From an uncultured Eubacteriales bacterium (GTDB lineage: Bacteria; Bacillota; Clostridia; Oscillospirales; CAG-272): a DNA stretch of 37,032 nucleotides. The position numbers were made by a program, and so were the translations under genes. Positions 7,556 to 16,515 of this stretch are shown piece by piece (within the stretch, counting starts at the first letter, position 1; each line of letters opens with the position of its first letter). A model generated the notes under the pieces. The model did no database searches. It was not told where the DNA came from and saw only the letters and a list, made by a program, of their open reading frames with translations. The stretch is taken from positions 1 to 37,032 of the forward strand of contig CAKTAA010000016.1 in the NCBI GenBank assembly GCA_934526185.1, in the 5' to 3' direction.

Positions 7556-7763
7556 ATGACTGAGCTTCGCTCAGTCTGACAGTTTGATTTTTACGTGCCA
7601 TATGGGACGGCACGTATTCCGCATTCGCGGAAGCAAATCAAACTGCCGCTCGGTTTAGAGTCTGTACTGAGTTTGAACCGTGCGGGAGTTTTGCGCCCTG
7701 AAGGTGCGAAACTCTTAGACTGAACGCGTCAGACGGAACTCTGTTCCGTCAGTTCAGTCATTT
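7556..7763 (+). repeat. Modular hairpin repeat, copy R4
   Basis: Order H1 (7558-7576, GACTGAGC/GCTCAGTC), H6 (CAGTTTGATTT...AAATCAAACTG enclosing GTGCC/GGCAC and TTCCGC/GCGGAA hairpins), linker (GTACTGAGTTTGAACCGTGC), H3 (GAGTTTTGCGCC/AGGTGCGAAACTC) and H4 (GACTGAAC outer arms, GACGGAAC/GTTCCGTC inner). Module H2 is missing. It ends just upstream of the spoIIP ribosome binding site. Confidence 0.87.
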
Positions 7764-7811
7764 GCCCACACGCATTTTGATTGTGCAATAGTCTCTCCGG
7801 TACTTATTTAT

Positions 7812-7849
7812 ATGAAAAGAGGACACGCCTTATGCGCCGCGGTGTCCTC
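7812..7849 (-). terminator. Terminator downstream of gpr
   Basis: Arms GAGGACAC (7819-7826) and GTGTCCTC (7842-7849). On minus it is followed by TTTTCATAT. It lies about 200 nt beyond the gpr stop, so spoIIP probably has its own promoter between here and 7523. The rest of 7764-8043 shows no gene. Confidence 0.75.
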
Positions 7850-8043
7850 CCTTAAGCTCCTGTTTTTATTCGTATTTTTGGACTATCACCTCAAACCCGA
7901 CCGCACGCTCCGGCCTTCGACAGCCGCATTTTGATTTCTCTGCCATTGCCCGCCGGTTTTCCGCATTTCCGCAAACAAATGAATTTTTTGTAAATATCAT
8001 GCCGGCTTTTTCGCCGTACTTTCGGCTTGTGTCCTTTTACCGA

Positions 8044-9060
8044 TTACCGATAGCATTCCGCCGCAAAGGCGCTGTTGAGCGCGCCGGCAATCAGCCGCCC
8101 GTAATCCCGGATGATGCGGTCCGCGTCCGTCGGGGAAACATACATGCCGCCCGCCCTGTCGAAAATCTCCGTGAGCCTCTCCTCATCCTCCGCCGTCATC
8201 TCATGAAACGGCAGCTTTGCGCCGCTCAGCGCGTCATAAATCAGCGTGGCCGCGTCGATCACCGTCGGAACGCCTATAGTCATGACCGGAACGCCGAGCG
8301 CCTCCCGATCGATTGCCGCCCTTTTATTGCCGATGCCGCCGCCGGGAAAAATTCCGGTGGTCGAGAGCTGCAGCGTCCTGGCCAGACGATCCGTTTCCCG
8401 GGAGGCGAGGGCGTCCACCAAAATGACAAGGTCGGGAGAAACGTGACGGACAGCACCGCGCACAAGCTCAACAGCCTCGATTCCGGTCTGGCCAAGCACA
8501 CCCGGTGTGACCGCGGAGAGCAGCACATCCTCCTCACAGGGCTCAAGGATGCCGCCGGTGAACAGATGTCGGCTTACCGTCACCTCCCCCGCTGTCACAG
8601 GCCCGATTGCGTCGCAGACGATCTGCCGGTTGCCCAGACCGCAGACAAGGACGGAGCTTATTTTCTCCGCAAGCTGAGACGCCAGCTTCAAAACCGTGTC
8701 ACACAGAACCCTTACGCAGTGGTCGAAATCCGCCTCAGACGCCTTCCATATTTCGCCGCAGTACAGCGTTACATACGTCCCTTGCGGCTTCTTGAACTGC
8801 TCCGCAGCCTTTTGGGTGCGGATTTCAATGGTTTCCGTTTTGATTCTGCCGTCATCCTTTGTGCTGTAAACGACGCCGTCGGTGACGGAATCCGAATGCT
8901 TGCCCTGCTCCGTGGCAAGCGCCGCATAAACCTCGCCCGCCATATCCGTCCGCAAATATTTGCTGAACCTGTCCGCACGGCCGGCGGCCTGACGAATTTT
9001 ATCCTCTTGCTTCTCCGTTTCTTTGCGGCCGGAGCTCACGGTATTCTTTTTGTTTGCCAT
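8044..9060 (-). CDS. gpr: GPR endopeptidase (germination protease)
   Basis: GPR cleaves the small acid-soluble proteins that coat spore DNA, at germination. The 338-residue product shows the family core. It contains VYSTKDDGRIKTETIEI near the propeptide region, VCGLGNRQIVCDAIGP, LVDALASRETDRLARTLQLS, TTGIFPGGGIGNKR and GVPVMTIGVPTVIDA. The usual GLGN-x3-TPDALGP motif here reads VCDAIGP, keeping the aspartate but not Thr-Pro. The start MANKKN at 9060 has AAAGGA about 10 nt upstream; the open frame reaches 9147, but that part has no ribosome binding site. Located just upstream of spoIIP. Confidence 0.95.
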   Translation of the reverse strand: MANKKNTVSSGRKETEKQEDKIRQAAGRADRFSKYLRTDMAGEVYAALATEQGKHSDSVTDGVVYSTKDDGRIKTETIEIRTQKAAEQFKKPQGTYVTLYCGEIWKASEADFDHCVRVLCDTVLKLASQLAEKISSVLVCGLGNRQIVCDAIGPVTAGEVTVSRHLFTGGILEPCEEDVLLSAVTPGVLGQTGIEAVELVRGAVRHVSPDLVILVDALASRETDRLARTLQLSTTGIFPGGGIGNKRAAIDREALGVPVMTIGVPTVIDAATLIYDALSGAKLPFHEMTAEDEERLTEIFDRAGGMYVSPTDADRIIRDYGRLIAGALNSAFAAECYR

Positions 9061-9202
9061 ATTGCTGCAATCCTTTCTGTTTGGAATCCTGATGTACGAA
9101 AAAAGCTGCGGCATGCGCCGAGAGCCTACAGACAGTATGCCCAGCATTGCGTATCTTTATATCGGTTTTTACAAAAATTTTCCGTTGATATATTCGCATA
9201 CA

Positions 9203-9240
9203 AATAAAAAGGGAACCGCAGCGCTGCCGCGCGGTTCCGC
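9203..9240 (-). terminator. Terminator upstream of gpr, end of the sugar module
   Basis: Arms GGAACCGC (9212-9219) and GCGGTTCC (9231-9238). On minus it is followed by CTTTTTATTTG. It lies about 270 nt beyond the glycosidase stop and would insulate gpr. Confidence 0.8.
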
Positions 9241-9504
9241 AGGTTTTCGATTATCCTGAAGCCTGTAGCTGACCGGATTGCATAGAGCGGGTGCATCGGC
9301 ACACCGATACAAGCCTTTTCCTTTTTAACATACATCCAAAAGCCTTCCAAGCGTTTTCCGGCTCAAAAGCCGCTGCCTCTTTCCCCGGAGCTGCAGCCGC
9401 CTGCCGCCCGTCTGTTTTTTGCCCTATCCTTTCCGCAGAACCGGCGTTCCGGCGCAGTCATGCACAGTCCTTCGCGCGGCAGCAAAGGGAAAGGATGCGA
9501 AAGG
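9241..9504. other. Non-coding stretch holding the left copy of a 75-bp direct repeat
   Basis: No convincing gene. Bases 9295-9372 are similar (about three quarters identical by eye, with small gaps) to 12661-12742, sharing ACCGATACA, CTTTTCCTTTTT, ACATACA, GCGTTTTCCGG and AAAAGCCGC in the same order. The pair flanks the sugar module. Both copies could encode a short peptide with KKEK-x-CIG on minus, probably by chance. Confidence 0.6.
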
Positions 9505-10692
9505 TTATTTCAGCTCAGTGTAGCTGAGCGTTCCATCCTCGTTCTGCGTTGCCTCGGAAAGAACAGCGCTTCCCGCCCATCCCTCTCCGGCGGTAAAGCC
9601 GGTAAAGATCAGGCGGCTGCCAAAGAACGCCGCCTTCGGCACGCATCCTGCGGGGAAGGTGAGGCTTTCGGTTACGCGGAAGTCCTCAAACGGGGCTCTT
9701 GAGGGAAGGCAATGCATCTTCCCTTGGATGGAGAACGCAAGGTAGTAATATCCGTTATACTCAAACCAATCGGGGCACTCGGGCTGATCGGGGGTATGCC
9801 ATTCCATTACCGGTCCGCAGTCGACAAAGCCGGACATATCGGGATTCGGCGATTTGAGGTGTGCAAGGCATCCGTTCCCGCTTGAAAGGAGCGACGTGGT
9901 AATAAGCAGATGGTATTCGCCGCCATATTCGATGAACTTGGGATCGCGTGCAGTTTTCTGCTCGTATCTGTCAGGCAGGATGAAATACTCTCCAGATTTT
10001 TCGAAGTGATAGAGATCGTCCGAGCAGGAATGAGAAATTTTTGCGGGAGAACGGTCGTACATACGCACCGCGTACCATGCATAGTAGCGGCCTGCGGCTT
10101 TTCCGACAGATCCCGTGCAAATCGAACCCTCCCACGGGGCGCTTATCGGCACCGCTATCGGATGCTCGTCCCAGCTTACCAGATCAGTCGTCGAGAAGTG
10201 CGCCCACTGGTGTCCTCCAAGACTCCACTTGCTTCCGTGGTGACGGCGATCATAGAGGAAAAACAGGTGATATACCGAATTGTTGTCGGGATCGGAAAAA
10301 GGCATACAGTCGCCGATATTGACGCCGTTTTTCCGGATATCCGCAAGCGAGATGCCGCTTCTGATAACAGCAGGCTTTCCCCTCGTATCATCGGACGGCG
10401 CGGGTACAACCTCAGTGTCCGGACAGTTTTCGCATACGGTGAACTCCTCGTTTCCGCACGGCCATTCCTCATCGAAGAGCGTATCGTTTACGTAAAGATC
10501 GATTCGGTACGGGCGGAGTACGAGTCTAACCTTATCTCCGGCCGCGCAGGGCGCGGACACAGAAAGAGGACGTTCGTTGAAATCGTATTTCAGCTTTACC
10601 GTTACCTTGTTTTCAGCAATTTCAGCCGCAATGTTTTCACCGAGGGCAATGCTGCTTTGCCCAGCCGTGAATCTGATTTCGCGTTCTTTCAT
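9505..10692 (-). CDS. GH32-like glycoside hydrolase
   Basis: Predicted cytoplasmic glycosidase of the five-bladed beta-propeller class (GH32/GH43/GH68 type). Family marks are NIGDCMPF (Asp128, in the place of the GH32 nucleophile motif), WAHFSTTDLVSWDEHP, TARDP (Asp250, the RDP transition-state motif) and PECPDWF (Glu305, the EC acid/base motif). The N-terminal ~110 residues resemble a small beta-sandwich. No signal peptide is seen, so the substrate is probably imported. The start at 10692 has CGGAGG 7 nt upstream and lies 16 nt after the kinase stop, so the two are co-transcribed. Substrate unknown; a fructoside is plausible from the family only. Confidence 0.85.
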   Translation of the reverse strand: MKEREIRFTAGQSSIALGENIAAEIAENKVTVKLKYDFNERPLSVSAPCAAGDKVRLVLRPYRIDLYVNDTLFDEEWPCGNEEFTVCENCPDTEVVPAPSDDTRGKPAVIRSGISLADIRKNGVNIGDCMPFSDPDNNSVYHLFFLYDRRHHGSKWSLGGHQWAHFSTTDLVSWDEHPIAVPISAPWEGSICTGSVGKAAGRYYAWYAVRMYDRSPAKISHSCSDDLYHFEKSGEYFILPDRYEQKTARDPKFIEYGGEYHLLITTSLLSSGNGCLAHLKSPNPDMSGFVDCGPVMEWHTPDQPECPDWFEYNGYYYLAFSIQGKMHCLPSRAPFEDFRVTESLTFPAGCVPKAAFFGSRLIFTGFTAGEGWAGSAVLSEATQNEDGTLSYTELK

Positions 10693-10708
10693 TTTGATCC
10701 TCCGTTTT

Positions 10709-12463
10709 TTATTCATATTTGATCAGGCTTTTCGCCTGTTCTTCGGTGAGCTTATCCGCCGAAATTGCGCCGTAGAGCGCGGCTCCGTACGCCGCCTCCT
10801 CCGTATGGCGGGGGACAAAAAGCGGTACGGCGAAGCTTTGCGAGACGATCTCCCTCAGCGCGGCGTTTTTACGCATCGCGTTTCCGGATGCTGCGGCAAA
10901 AGAAGCTTTTTTCCCTCCGTCGCCCATGCTTTTATAAAGAGCGAACATTTCATCAGCAATTCCGCGGAGGATACCGCGCGAAAACTGTGCCGGCGTAAAG
11001 TTTGCAAGGTTGATGTTGCCGATGTGTCCACGTCGCGAATCGTCGGCGCGCGTACCGGAGAATTCTGTGCAGACGGTCACGTCATCGGTATGTCCGGCCT
11101 GCCCGGCGCGGCCCTGTGCCGCAATTTCCCCCAGATATTTATAGATCTCGTTTTTGCTTGTCTGAAAACCGAGTCCCGTGACAGCGGTATGGATGAAGTC
11201 TGCGAACGCGGCGTAAGCCTTTCCTCCGCATAGGATCGATCCGGAGCAGAGCCTCTTTTTCCCGAAATACGGACGGATTTCACCGCCTGCGGGCACGTCG
11301 TTTTCGCCGATCACGACGCTGACCTGCCCGCTCGTCCCAATGTTGATAAGCATACCGCTGTCATCGGAGAGCGAGCCGAACACGCCCGCCTGATTATCGC
11401 CTATCGCGCATGCGACTGCAATTTTCTCAAATTTTCCCGCGACGGAATAATCCCCGATAACGCGGGGGAATACGCCAGGATCTATGCCCAGGCGCTTTGC
11501 CTTTTCACCGTCAAACGATGCGGAGCCGATATCATAAAGTCCGAGGCTGGCCGCGTTTGTGGGATGGATCAGCGCTTCGTTTGTTCCGCACAGGCGCATC
11601 ACGGCGAGATCCATGACGGTCGTGATCTGCTCAGTGTTTTCTGGGAGAAGCCCGAATTTTTTCAGCGCATAGAGCGTATTCACACCGTAGCCGGAGGGAA
11701 TCCATTCGCCGCATAGGTCTTTTATCTCCTCACAGACGCTGACGCCCTTGTCGCTTCGGATGCCGAAGCGGTTCTGCCACGTGTAAAGCGGCGACAGGAT
11801 TTTTCCGTCCGCGCCGAGACAGACGATGCCGTGCATCTGTCCGGTAACGCCGATGCAGACAACGGAGGGAAAAGCCCTTACGATCGATGAACAGAGACTT
11901 TGTGCCTTATCACAGAGCATTGCGGCATCCTGCGCAAAGGCATCGTTTCCCGCGACCGTGACGATATCTGCTTCGTGATCGAAGGCGTATGTATGAAGCG
12001 GTACGCCTGTTGTAATATCAACGAGCTGCGCCGAAAGGGAGGATGTACCGATGTCAATCCCAAGCGCAAGCGGCGGAGCGTCCTGCATGCCTCCATCCTC
12101 CGTAAGCTCGTCGGGTTCGGAGAAGAACCATCCCTCCGCCGCTTCCGCCGTCTCCCCTCCGAGGATCGCGCGGCAGAGATCCTTTCGGAACGAGTTCAGC
12201 TTATCGATGTCGGAAAGCTCCTTCTGCCGCTTTTTTATGAGCCTCTCTGTATCGACGACTTCGTCGCACCAGAGACGGATGTCGGCGACAGAAATGCCGA
12301 GCTCGCGCATCAGCTTTATTTTCCCGAGCCGTTCGACATTCTCCTGCGTGTATTCTCTGTAGGTGTTTTCGCTCCGGCCGACCTTCACAAGTCCTTTTCG
12401 CTCGTAATACCGTATCGTTTTCGCCGTCAGTCCGGTCAATCGTTCAACATCGCTTATTTTCAT
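10709..12463 (-). CDS. MerR regulator fused to an FGGY-family sugar kinase
   Basis: One 584-residue chain joins two usually separate proteins. Residues 1-100 are a MerR domain: a winged helix (ISDVERLTGLTAKTIRYYERKGL), then YREYTQENVERL and a coiled-coil helix. Residues 132-584 are a full FGGY carbohydrate kinase: LGIDIGTSSLSAQLVD, GVTGQMHGIV (about 206), the NIGTSGQVSVV nucleotide motif, and SGNAMRKNAALREIV with TEEAAYGAALYGA near the end. It is closest in feel to sedoheptulokinase or xylulokinase, but the substrate cannot be assigned. The MerR operator and 19-bp-spacer promoter lie directly upstream, so it likely controls its own operon. The shared frame is continuous with no sign of an artificial join. 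Confidence 0.88.
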   Translation of the reverse strand: MKISDVERLTGLTAKTIRYYERKGLVKVGRSENTYREYTQENVERLGKIKLMRELGISVADIRLWCDEVVDTERLIKKRQKELSDIDKLNSFRKDLCRAILGGETAEAAEGWFFSEPDELTEDGGMQDAPPLALGIDIGTSSLSAQLVDITTGVPLHTYAFDHEADIVTVAGNDAFAQDAAMLCDKAQSLCSSIVRAFPSVVCIGVTGQMHGIVCLGADGKILSPLYTWQNRFGIRSDKGVSVCEEIKDLCGEWIPSGYGVNTLYALKKFGLLPENTEQITTVMDLAVMRLCGTNEALIHPTNAASLGLYDIGSASFDGEKAKRLGIDPGVFPRVIGDYSVAGKFEKIAVACAIGDNQAGVFGSLSDDSGMLINIGTSGQVSVVIGENDVPAGGEIRPYFGKKRLCSGSILCGGKAYAAFADFIHTAVTGLGFQTSKNEIYKYLGEIAAQGRAGQAGHTDDVTVCTEFSGTRADDSRRGHIGNINLANFTPAQFSRGILRGIADEMFALYKSMGDGGKKASFAAASGNAMRKNAALREIVSQSFAVPLFVPRHTEEAAYGAALYGAISADKLTEEQAKSLIKYE

Positions 12464-12497
12464 TCCTAAATGGCGCCTTTCTTATTTTTCAGTATAC

Positions 12498-12528
12498 ATT
12501 TTAAACCTTACACCAAGGGGAATGTCAA
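12498..12528 (-). promoter_or_regulatory. MerR-type promoter and operator of the sugar module
   Basis: On minus, -35 TTGACA (12523-12528), a long 19-bp spacer, -10 TAAAAT (12498-12503). The spacer holds a dyad CCTT-acacc-AAGG (12506-12518), centred within one base of the spacer midpoint. A 19-bp spacer with a central dyad is the hallmark of MerR-family activated promoters. Confidence 0.8.
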
Positions 12529-12586
12529 TGGTTTTGAATTTTTTACAAAAAATTTATTTCTTTGCGGCGCTCCAACAAATGCGTCA

Positions 12587-12633
12587 AACAAAAGGCGCCG
12601 AAAGAAGCATCTCCATGCTCTTTTCGGCGCCTT
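12587..12633 (-). terminator. Terminator downstream of rimO
   Basis: A long stem with arms AAGGCGCCGAAA-AGCAT (12592-12610) and ATGCT-TTCGGCGCCTT (12615-12633), loop CTCC. On minus it is followed by TTTGTTTG. It separates rimO from the sugar module promoter. Confidence 0.85.
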
Positions 12634-12660
12634 GATTCAGTTTTCATGTCTCTCTATGCT

Positions 12661-12742
12661 GCGCAAACCGATACAGGGCTTTTCCTTTTTTTTCGCACAT
12701 ACAAAAAATTCAAACATGCGTTTTCCGGACTCGAAAAGCCGC
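12661..12742. repeat. Right copy of the 75-bp direct repeat flanking the sugar module
   Basis: Begins just after the rimO stop (minus direction) and matches 9295-9372 in the same orientation. See the left copy for shared blocks. Confidence 0.6.
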
Positions 12743-12745
12743 CTT

Positions 12746-14107
12746 TTATTCTGCGGCTGTCAGCTCGCCTACCAGATCATAGGCCATGCTGTCCGTAATC
12801 CTTACTCTGACAAACTGCCCCGGCTGCAGCCGCTTGCCTCCCGGCCGATTCGTAAAATAAACCTTGCCGTCTATCTCGTATGCGTCCGCATAGGTGCGTC
12901 CGTAATAGGTCTCCGCCACGCTGTCGTAGCCCTCGCACAGCACCGTGACCTCCGTCCCTATCTTTTTTTCCGCTTCTCTTTCGGCCCGCGCCTCCTGCTC
13001 CCTCATTAAAATGTCGCAGCGATTCTGCTTTACCTGCTCCTCTATCTGATCCCCGAAATCATATGCAGGCGTCCCCTCCTCGCGCGAATAGGCAAACACG
13101 CCGGCGCGGTCAAACGCCAGTCTTTTCGCGCCCTCGCAGAGCAGACGGAAATCCTCCTCCGTTTCGCCGGGGAAGCCTGTAAGGAAAGTCGTCCGTATGA
13201 CCATGCCGGGGATTCTGCGCAGCCGGGAAACGGCCTTCTCTATCGCCTCGCCCCCGCCTCTCCGGTTCATCCGCCGGAGGACCTTTTCGGACAGATGCTG
13301 CACCGGCAGATCCACGTATTTCAGCAGCCTCGGGTTGGTTTCCCATTCTCTTGCCAGCTCCTCCGTTATCTTTTCCGGATAGCAATACAGCACACGGATC
13401 CAGGGGATCGACGTTTCCGCGCATATAGCCCGTATCAAAGCCGGCAGCCGCGTCTCGCCGTACAGATCCGTGCCGTATGCCGTGGTATCCTGCGCTACAA
13501 GCACCAGCTCTTTTACACCAAGCCCCTCCAGCTCCTTCGCCTCCGCACAGATATCCTCAACCGGACGGGAACGCATGCCGCCGCGGATCAGCGGGATCGC
13601 GCAGTATGTACAGCGGTTGTCGCAGCCCTCAGAAATCTTCAGATAGGCGAGATAGGAAGGCGTCGTCAGTATCCTGTCGCCGCCCTGCTTCATTTCCTCG
13701 ATTTTTCGAAAGGACGAATACCCTTTTTCCCTGTTTTCAATGCTTTTCACCGCCTCGACAATGTCATGCAGGCTTCCTACACCGAGCACAGCGTCGACCT
13801 CCGGCATTTCCCGGAAAATCTCATCTCGATACCGCTGTGCAAGACATCCGGTGACCACAATGCCGCGAAGATGGGCATTCTTTTTCAGCCAGGCAATATC
13901 GAGAATGTTGTCAATCGCTTCCTCTTTTGCGCTCTGAATAAAAGCGCATGTGTTGATGACAACAATATCCGCTTCCGTCTCCTCCGGCGTAATTTCATAG
14001 CCCGCTTGAGCAAGAGACGCCAGCATAATTTCCGTATCCACCTGGTTTTTCGGGCAGCCGAGCGATACAAAGCCCACACGCGCCGCCCTTTTTTCTCTGT
14101 TATCCAT
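12746..14107 (-). CDS. rimO: Ribosomal protein S12 methylthiotransferase RimO
   Basis: RimO is a radical-SAM enzyme with two iron-sulfur clusters that methylthiolates an aspartate of ribosomal protein S12. The 453-residue chain has three parts. The N-terminal UPF0004 domain contains VSLGCPKNQVDTE, NTCAFI and VVTGCLAQRY, which carry its cluster cysteines. The radical-SAM domain has SEGCDNRCTYCAIP, and a C-terminal TRAM domain follows. GAGAGGA precedes ATG at 14107; the open frame runs to 14257, but that part has no family similarity. It is downstream of recX on the same strand and ends before a strong terminator. Confidence 0.96.
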   Translation of the reverse strand: MDNREKRAARVGFVSLGCPKNQVDTEIMLASLAQAGYEITPEETEADIVVINTCAFIQSAKEEAIDNILDIAWLKKNAHLRGIVVTGCLAQRYRDEIFREMPEVDAVLGVGSLHDIVEAVKSIENREKGYSSFRKIEEMKQGGDRILTTPSYLAYLKISEGCDNRCTYCAIPLIRGGMRSRPVEDICAEAKELEGLGVKELVLVAQDTTAYGTDLYGETRLPALIRAICAETSIPWIRVLYCYPEKITEELAREWETNPRLLKYVDLPVQHLSEKVLRRMNRRGGGEAIEKAVSRLRRIPGMVIRTTFLTGFPGETEEDFRLLCEGAKRLAFDRAGVFAYSREEGTPAYDFGDQIEEQVKQNRCDILMREQEARAEREAEKKIGTEVTVLCEGYDSVAETYYGRTYADAYEIDGKVYFTNRPGGKRLQPGQFVRVRITDSMAYDLVGELTAAE

Positions 14108-14171
14108 GACCGTATTCCTCTCTTTTCCTCCAAAAGCCGCAGCAAAGCAAATATTTTTTGTTATCTGTGCG

Positions 14172-14200
14172 GAAAAGGTGCGGCGAAAAAACACCGCACC
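14172..14200 (-). terminator. Probable terminator downstream of recX
   Basis: Arms GGTGCGG (14177-14183) and CCGCACC (14194-14200). On minus it is followed by TTTTCC. The tail is short. Confidence 0.55.
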
Positions 14201-14315
14201 GCGCGCAGCCCCTCGGAGCCGTATCCTCAGGAAACTCCTGAGAGCTGTAAAAATCACGTCCCTGCAATTTCCGTTATTACAAAAACGAAATCCCCGTCCG
14301 TTTGCTCATAAAAAC

Positions 14316-14969
14316 CTACAGCCCTTCAAATTCCCGAAGCACCTCTCGAATTTCCGCCGGAGAAAAGCCGCACCGCACCAGCGCGGCCATATACCTGACA
14401 CGCGTTTTCGGATCGGTAAAGGATGCCGCGCCTCCCATTTTGATGATCCTGTACCGGCACGCCTCGGAATAATCCAGCGTCTCTGACCACTCCTCAAAAA
14501 CCGCGTCAAACGCATCTCTTGAGAAGCCCTTTTTCATGAGCTCTCTGCGGATACGATCCCGTCCGTATCTCTTTCGTTCGCATAAATAGGTCATATGTCT
14601 TTTCATGTATTCGCGTTCATTGATATACCTGCTGTTTCGAAAATAATCCACGGCAGCACGGCATGCTTCCGGCGAAAATCCGCGCCTCTGCAGCTTTTCC
14701 ATCATCAATTTTTCCGTATGATCGCCGTAGTGCAGCAGTGCAAGCCCCTTGTCAATCGCCTGCGTCGCCTCCCCGAAATGCCGGATTTGTTCATATTCAT
14801 CGGTTGTCAGCGTGTCTCCCACCGCATATTTTCTGTTGATAAAAATGCCGAGTACCTGATGTGATACCGTTTCTTCATTTTCTCCCGCCTGAATTTTCAC
14901 TGTAAGCTGATACCGTGTTGCCGCGTCATTCTGCTCAACCTCTGTAACTGTAATTGCCAAGTCCGCCAT
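14316..14969 (-). CDS. recX: Regulatory protein RecX
   Basis: RecX binds RecA filaments and limits or adjusts recombinase activity. The 217-residue product has the three-helix repeat pattern of the family: LLHYGDHTEKLMMEKLQRRGFSPE, INEREYMKRHMTYLCERKRYGRDRIRRELMKKG, and a third repeat at RVRYMAALVRCGFSPAEI. An N-terminal ~50-residue beta-rich part, common in Firmicutes, precedes it. GAAAGG lies about 13 nt upstream of ATG at 14969. It follows recA on the same strand after 415 nt, the expected neighbour. Confidence 0.92.
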   Translation of the reverse strand: MADLAITVTEVEQNDAATRYQLTVKIQAGENEETVSHQVLGIFINRKYAVGDTLTTDEYEQIRHFGEATQAIDKGLALLHYGDHTEKLMMEKLQRRGFSPEACRAAVDYFRNSRYINEREYMKRHMTYLCERKRYGRDRIRRELMKKGFSRDAFDAVFEEWSETLDYSEACRYRIIKMGGAASFTDPKTRVRYMAALVRCGFSPAEIREVLREFEGL

Positions 14970-15384
14970 GTCTCAGTCCATGCCTTTCATGAATTCGCGT
15001 CCCTTATTTTGCAGGCCCGCAATTGTATTTCTGTTTGTACCGGATTTCTCCGTTCCCTCCGGCCGCCTGATTGGCTGCGGCCTGCCGACTCGGTTCTCTT
15101 TCTCTGTATTCCGCCTGCCGCCGCCTGTTTTTTCCGTTTCTTCGGGCCGCCTGCTTCCGCTCCGCGGCCCCCTTAACTCCGGCTGCTCTTTTTCCGCAGC
15201 AGCCTTTCCGCTTCTCCATTCAATATAAGGGGCTTTCTCTCCGCCATAGAGGCGTTCCGGCGGCAAATTATTGTTCCACCACCGGAAAAAACGAATGGTA
15301 TCCGCCGCCTTCAGGAGCGGCGGCCATCCTTCTTTTCATTATAGTGAGCGGATTTTTCCGTTTTATACCTGATTTTTGCTGTCT
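14970..15384 (-). other. recA-recX intergenic stretch with an unsupported open frame
   Basis: A minus-strand frame from a TTG at 15266 to 14973 would give 97 residues rich in Arg, Glu, Gly and Pro. It has no clear ribosome binding site and its composition follows the local purine bias, so I do not call it a gene. A second overlapping frame (15219-15004) has the same problem. A possible recA terminator lies at 15302-15323. Confidence 0.5.
15290..15323 (-). terminator. Possible terminator downstream of recA
   Basis: Arms CCGCCGC (15302-15308) and GCGGCGG (15317-15323). On minus, TTTTTT follows only after a 9-nt spacer, so it may be inefficient and allow read-through to recX. Confidence 0.45.
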
Positions 15385-16515
15385 TTATTCGCCTTCGATA
15401 TCAATTTCGCCGAGGGAAAAGGATTCCTCGCCGTCCTCGTCGTCCTCATCCTCCGAAACTTCTTCCTTCATCGTCAGGTCAAGCTGATCGCCACGGCTCT
15501 TGATTTTTTTCTCGACCTCTTCCATCAGCTCCGGATGTTCCTCTAAATATTTGCGCGCATTTTCCTTGCCCTGTCCCATTCGCTCTCCGTTGTAGGAGAA
15601 CCAGGATCCGCTTTTGTCGAACACCTCCAGATCTACGCCGATTTCCAGCAGCTCACCGGACTTTGAGATGCCCTTTCCGAACAGGATATCGAACTGCGCA
15701 ACACGGAACGGCGGTGCAACCTTGTTTTTCACGACCTTTGCGCGGACGCGGTTTCCGTAGGATTCCGTCCCGTTTTTCAGGCTCTCCGCCTTTCGGATGT
15801 CGATCCGCACCGACGCATAAAACTTCAGCGCCTTTCCGCCGGTCGTCACCTCGGGATTTCCGTAGACCACGCCGACCTTTTCGCGGAGCTGGTTGATAAA
15901 GACCACCACGCAGTTCGTTTTGGATATCGCGCCGGCAAGCTTCCGCAGCGCTTGGCTCATCAGTCTTGCCTGAAGTCCCACATGAGAGGCGCCCATGTCC
16001 CCGTCGATTTCCTGCTGAGGCACCAGCGCCGCAACGGAATCCACCACAATTGCGTCAACCGCGCCGGATCTGACCAGCGCCTCGGTGATTTCCAGCGCGT
16101 CCTCGCCGCAGTCCGGCTGAGAAACCAGAAGCTCGTTGATATTCACCCCCAGCGCCTTTGCGTACTGCGGATCCAGCGCGTGCTCCGCGTCGATAAAGGC
16201 GGCCTCTCCGCCGAGCTTCTGCACCTCGGCGATGATATGCAGCGCCACTGTTGTTTTACCGGACGATTCCGGCCCGTAGATCTCGATGATTCTGCCGCGC
16301 GGCACGCCGCCGATGCCCAGCGCCAGATCCAGCGTAAGCGAGCCTGTCGAGACAGCGCTCACCTGCATCGTCGCGTTTTCGCCGAGCCGCATGATAGCGC
16401 CCTTGCCCTTGGCCTTTTCGATCTGTGCAATCGCCGTTTCAAGCGCCTTTTTCCGGTCTGACGCGTCCGCGCCCGGCGCCGGAATCTCCGCCTTCTTTTT
16501 CTTTGTATCCTTCAT
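15385..16515 (-). CDS. recA: Recombinase RecA
   Basis: RecA forms filaments on single-stranded DNA, pairs homologous strands and triggers SOS cleavage. The 376-residue chain shows the Walker A site GPESSGKTT, AIVVDSVAALVPQQEIDGD, the L1/L2 region (GASHVGLQARLMSQALRK, NQLREKVGVVYGNPEVTTGG) and an acidic tail (SEDEDDEDGEES). The N-terminus is about 20 residues longer than in B. subtilis and Lys-rich. AAGGG lies about 10 nt upstream of the ATG. No GAAC-N4-GTTC LexA box is seen in the 291 nt to gyrA, so SOS control is not evident here. Confidence 0.98.
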   Translation of the reverse strand: MKDTKKKKAEIPAPGADASDRKKALETAIAQIEKAKGKGAIMRLGENATMQVSAVSTGSLTLDLALGIGGVPRGRIIEIYGPESSGKTTVALHIIAEVQKLGGEAAFIDAEHALDPQYAKALGVNINELLVSQPDCGEDALEITEALVRSGAVDAIVVDSVAALVPQQEIDGDMGASHVGLQARLMSQALRKLAGAISKTNCVVVFINQLREKVGVVYGNPEVTTGGKALKFYASVRIDIRKAESLKNGTESYGNRVRAKVVKNKVAPPFRVAQFDILFGKGISKSGELLEIGVDLEVFDKSGSWFSYNGERMGQGKENARKYLEEHPELMEEVEKKIKSRGDQLDLTMKEEVSEDEDDEDGEESFSLGEIDIEGE

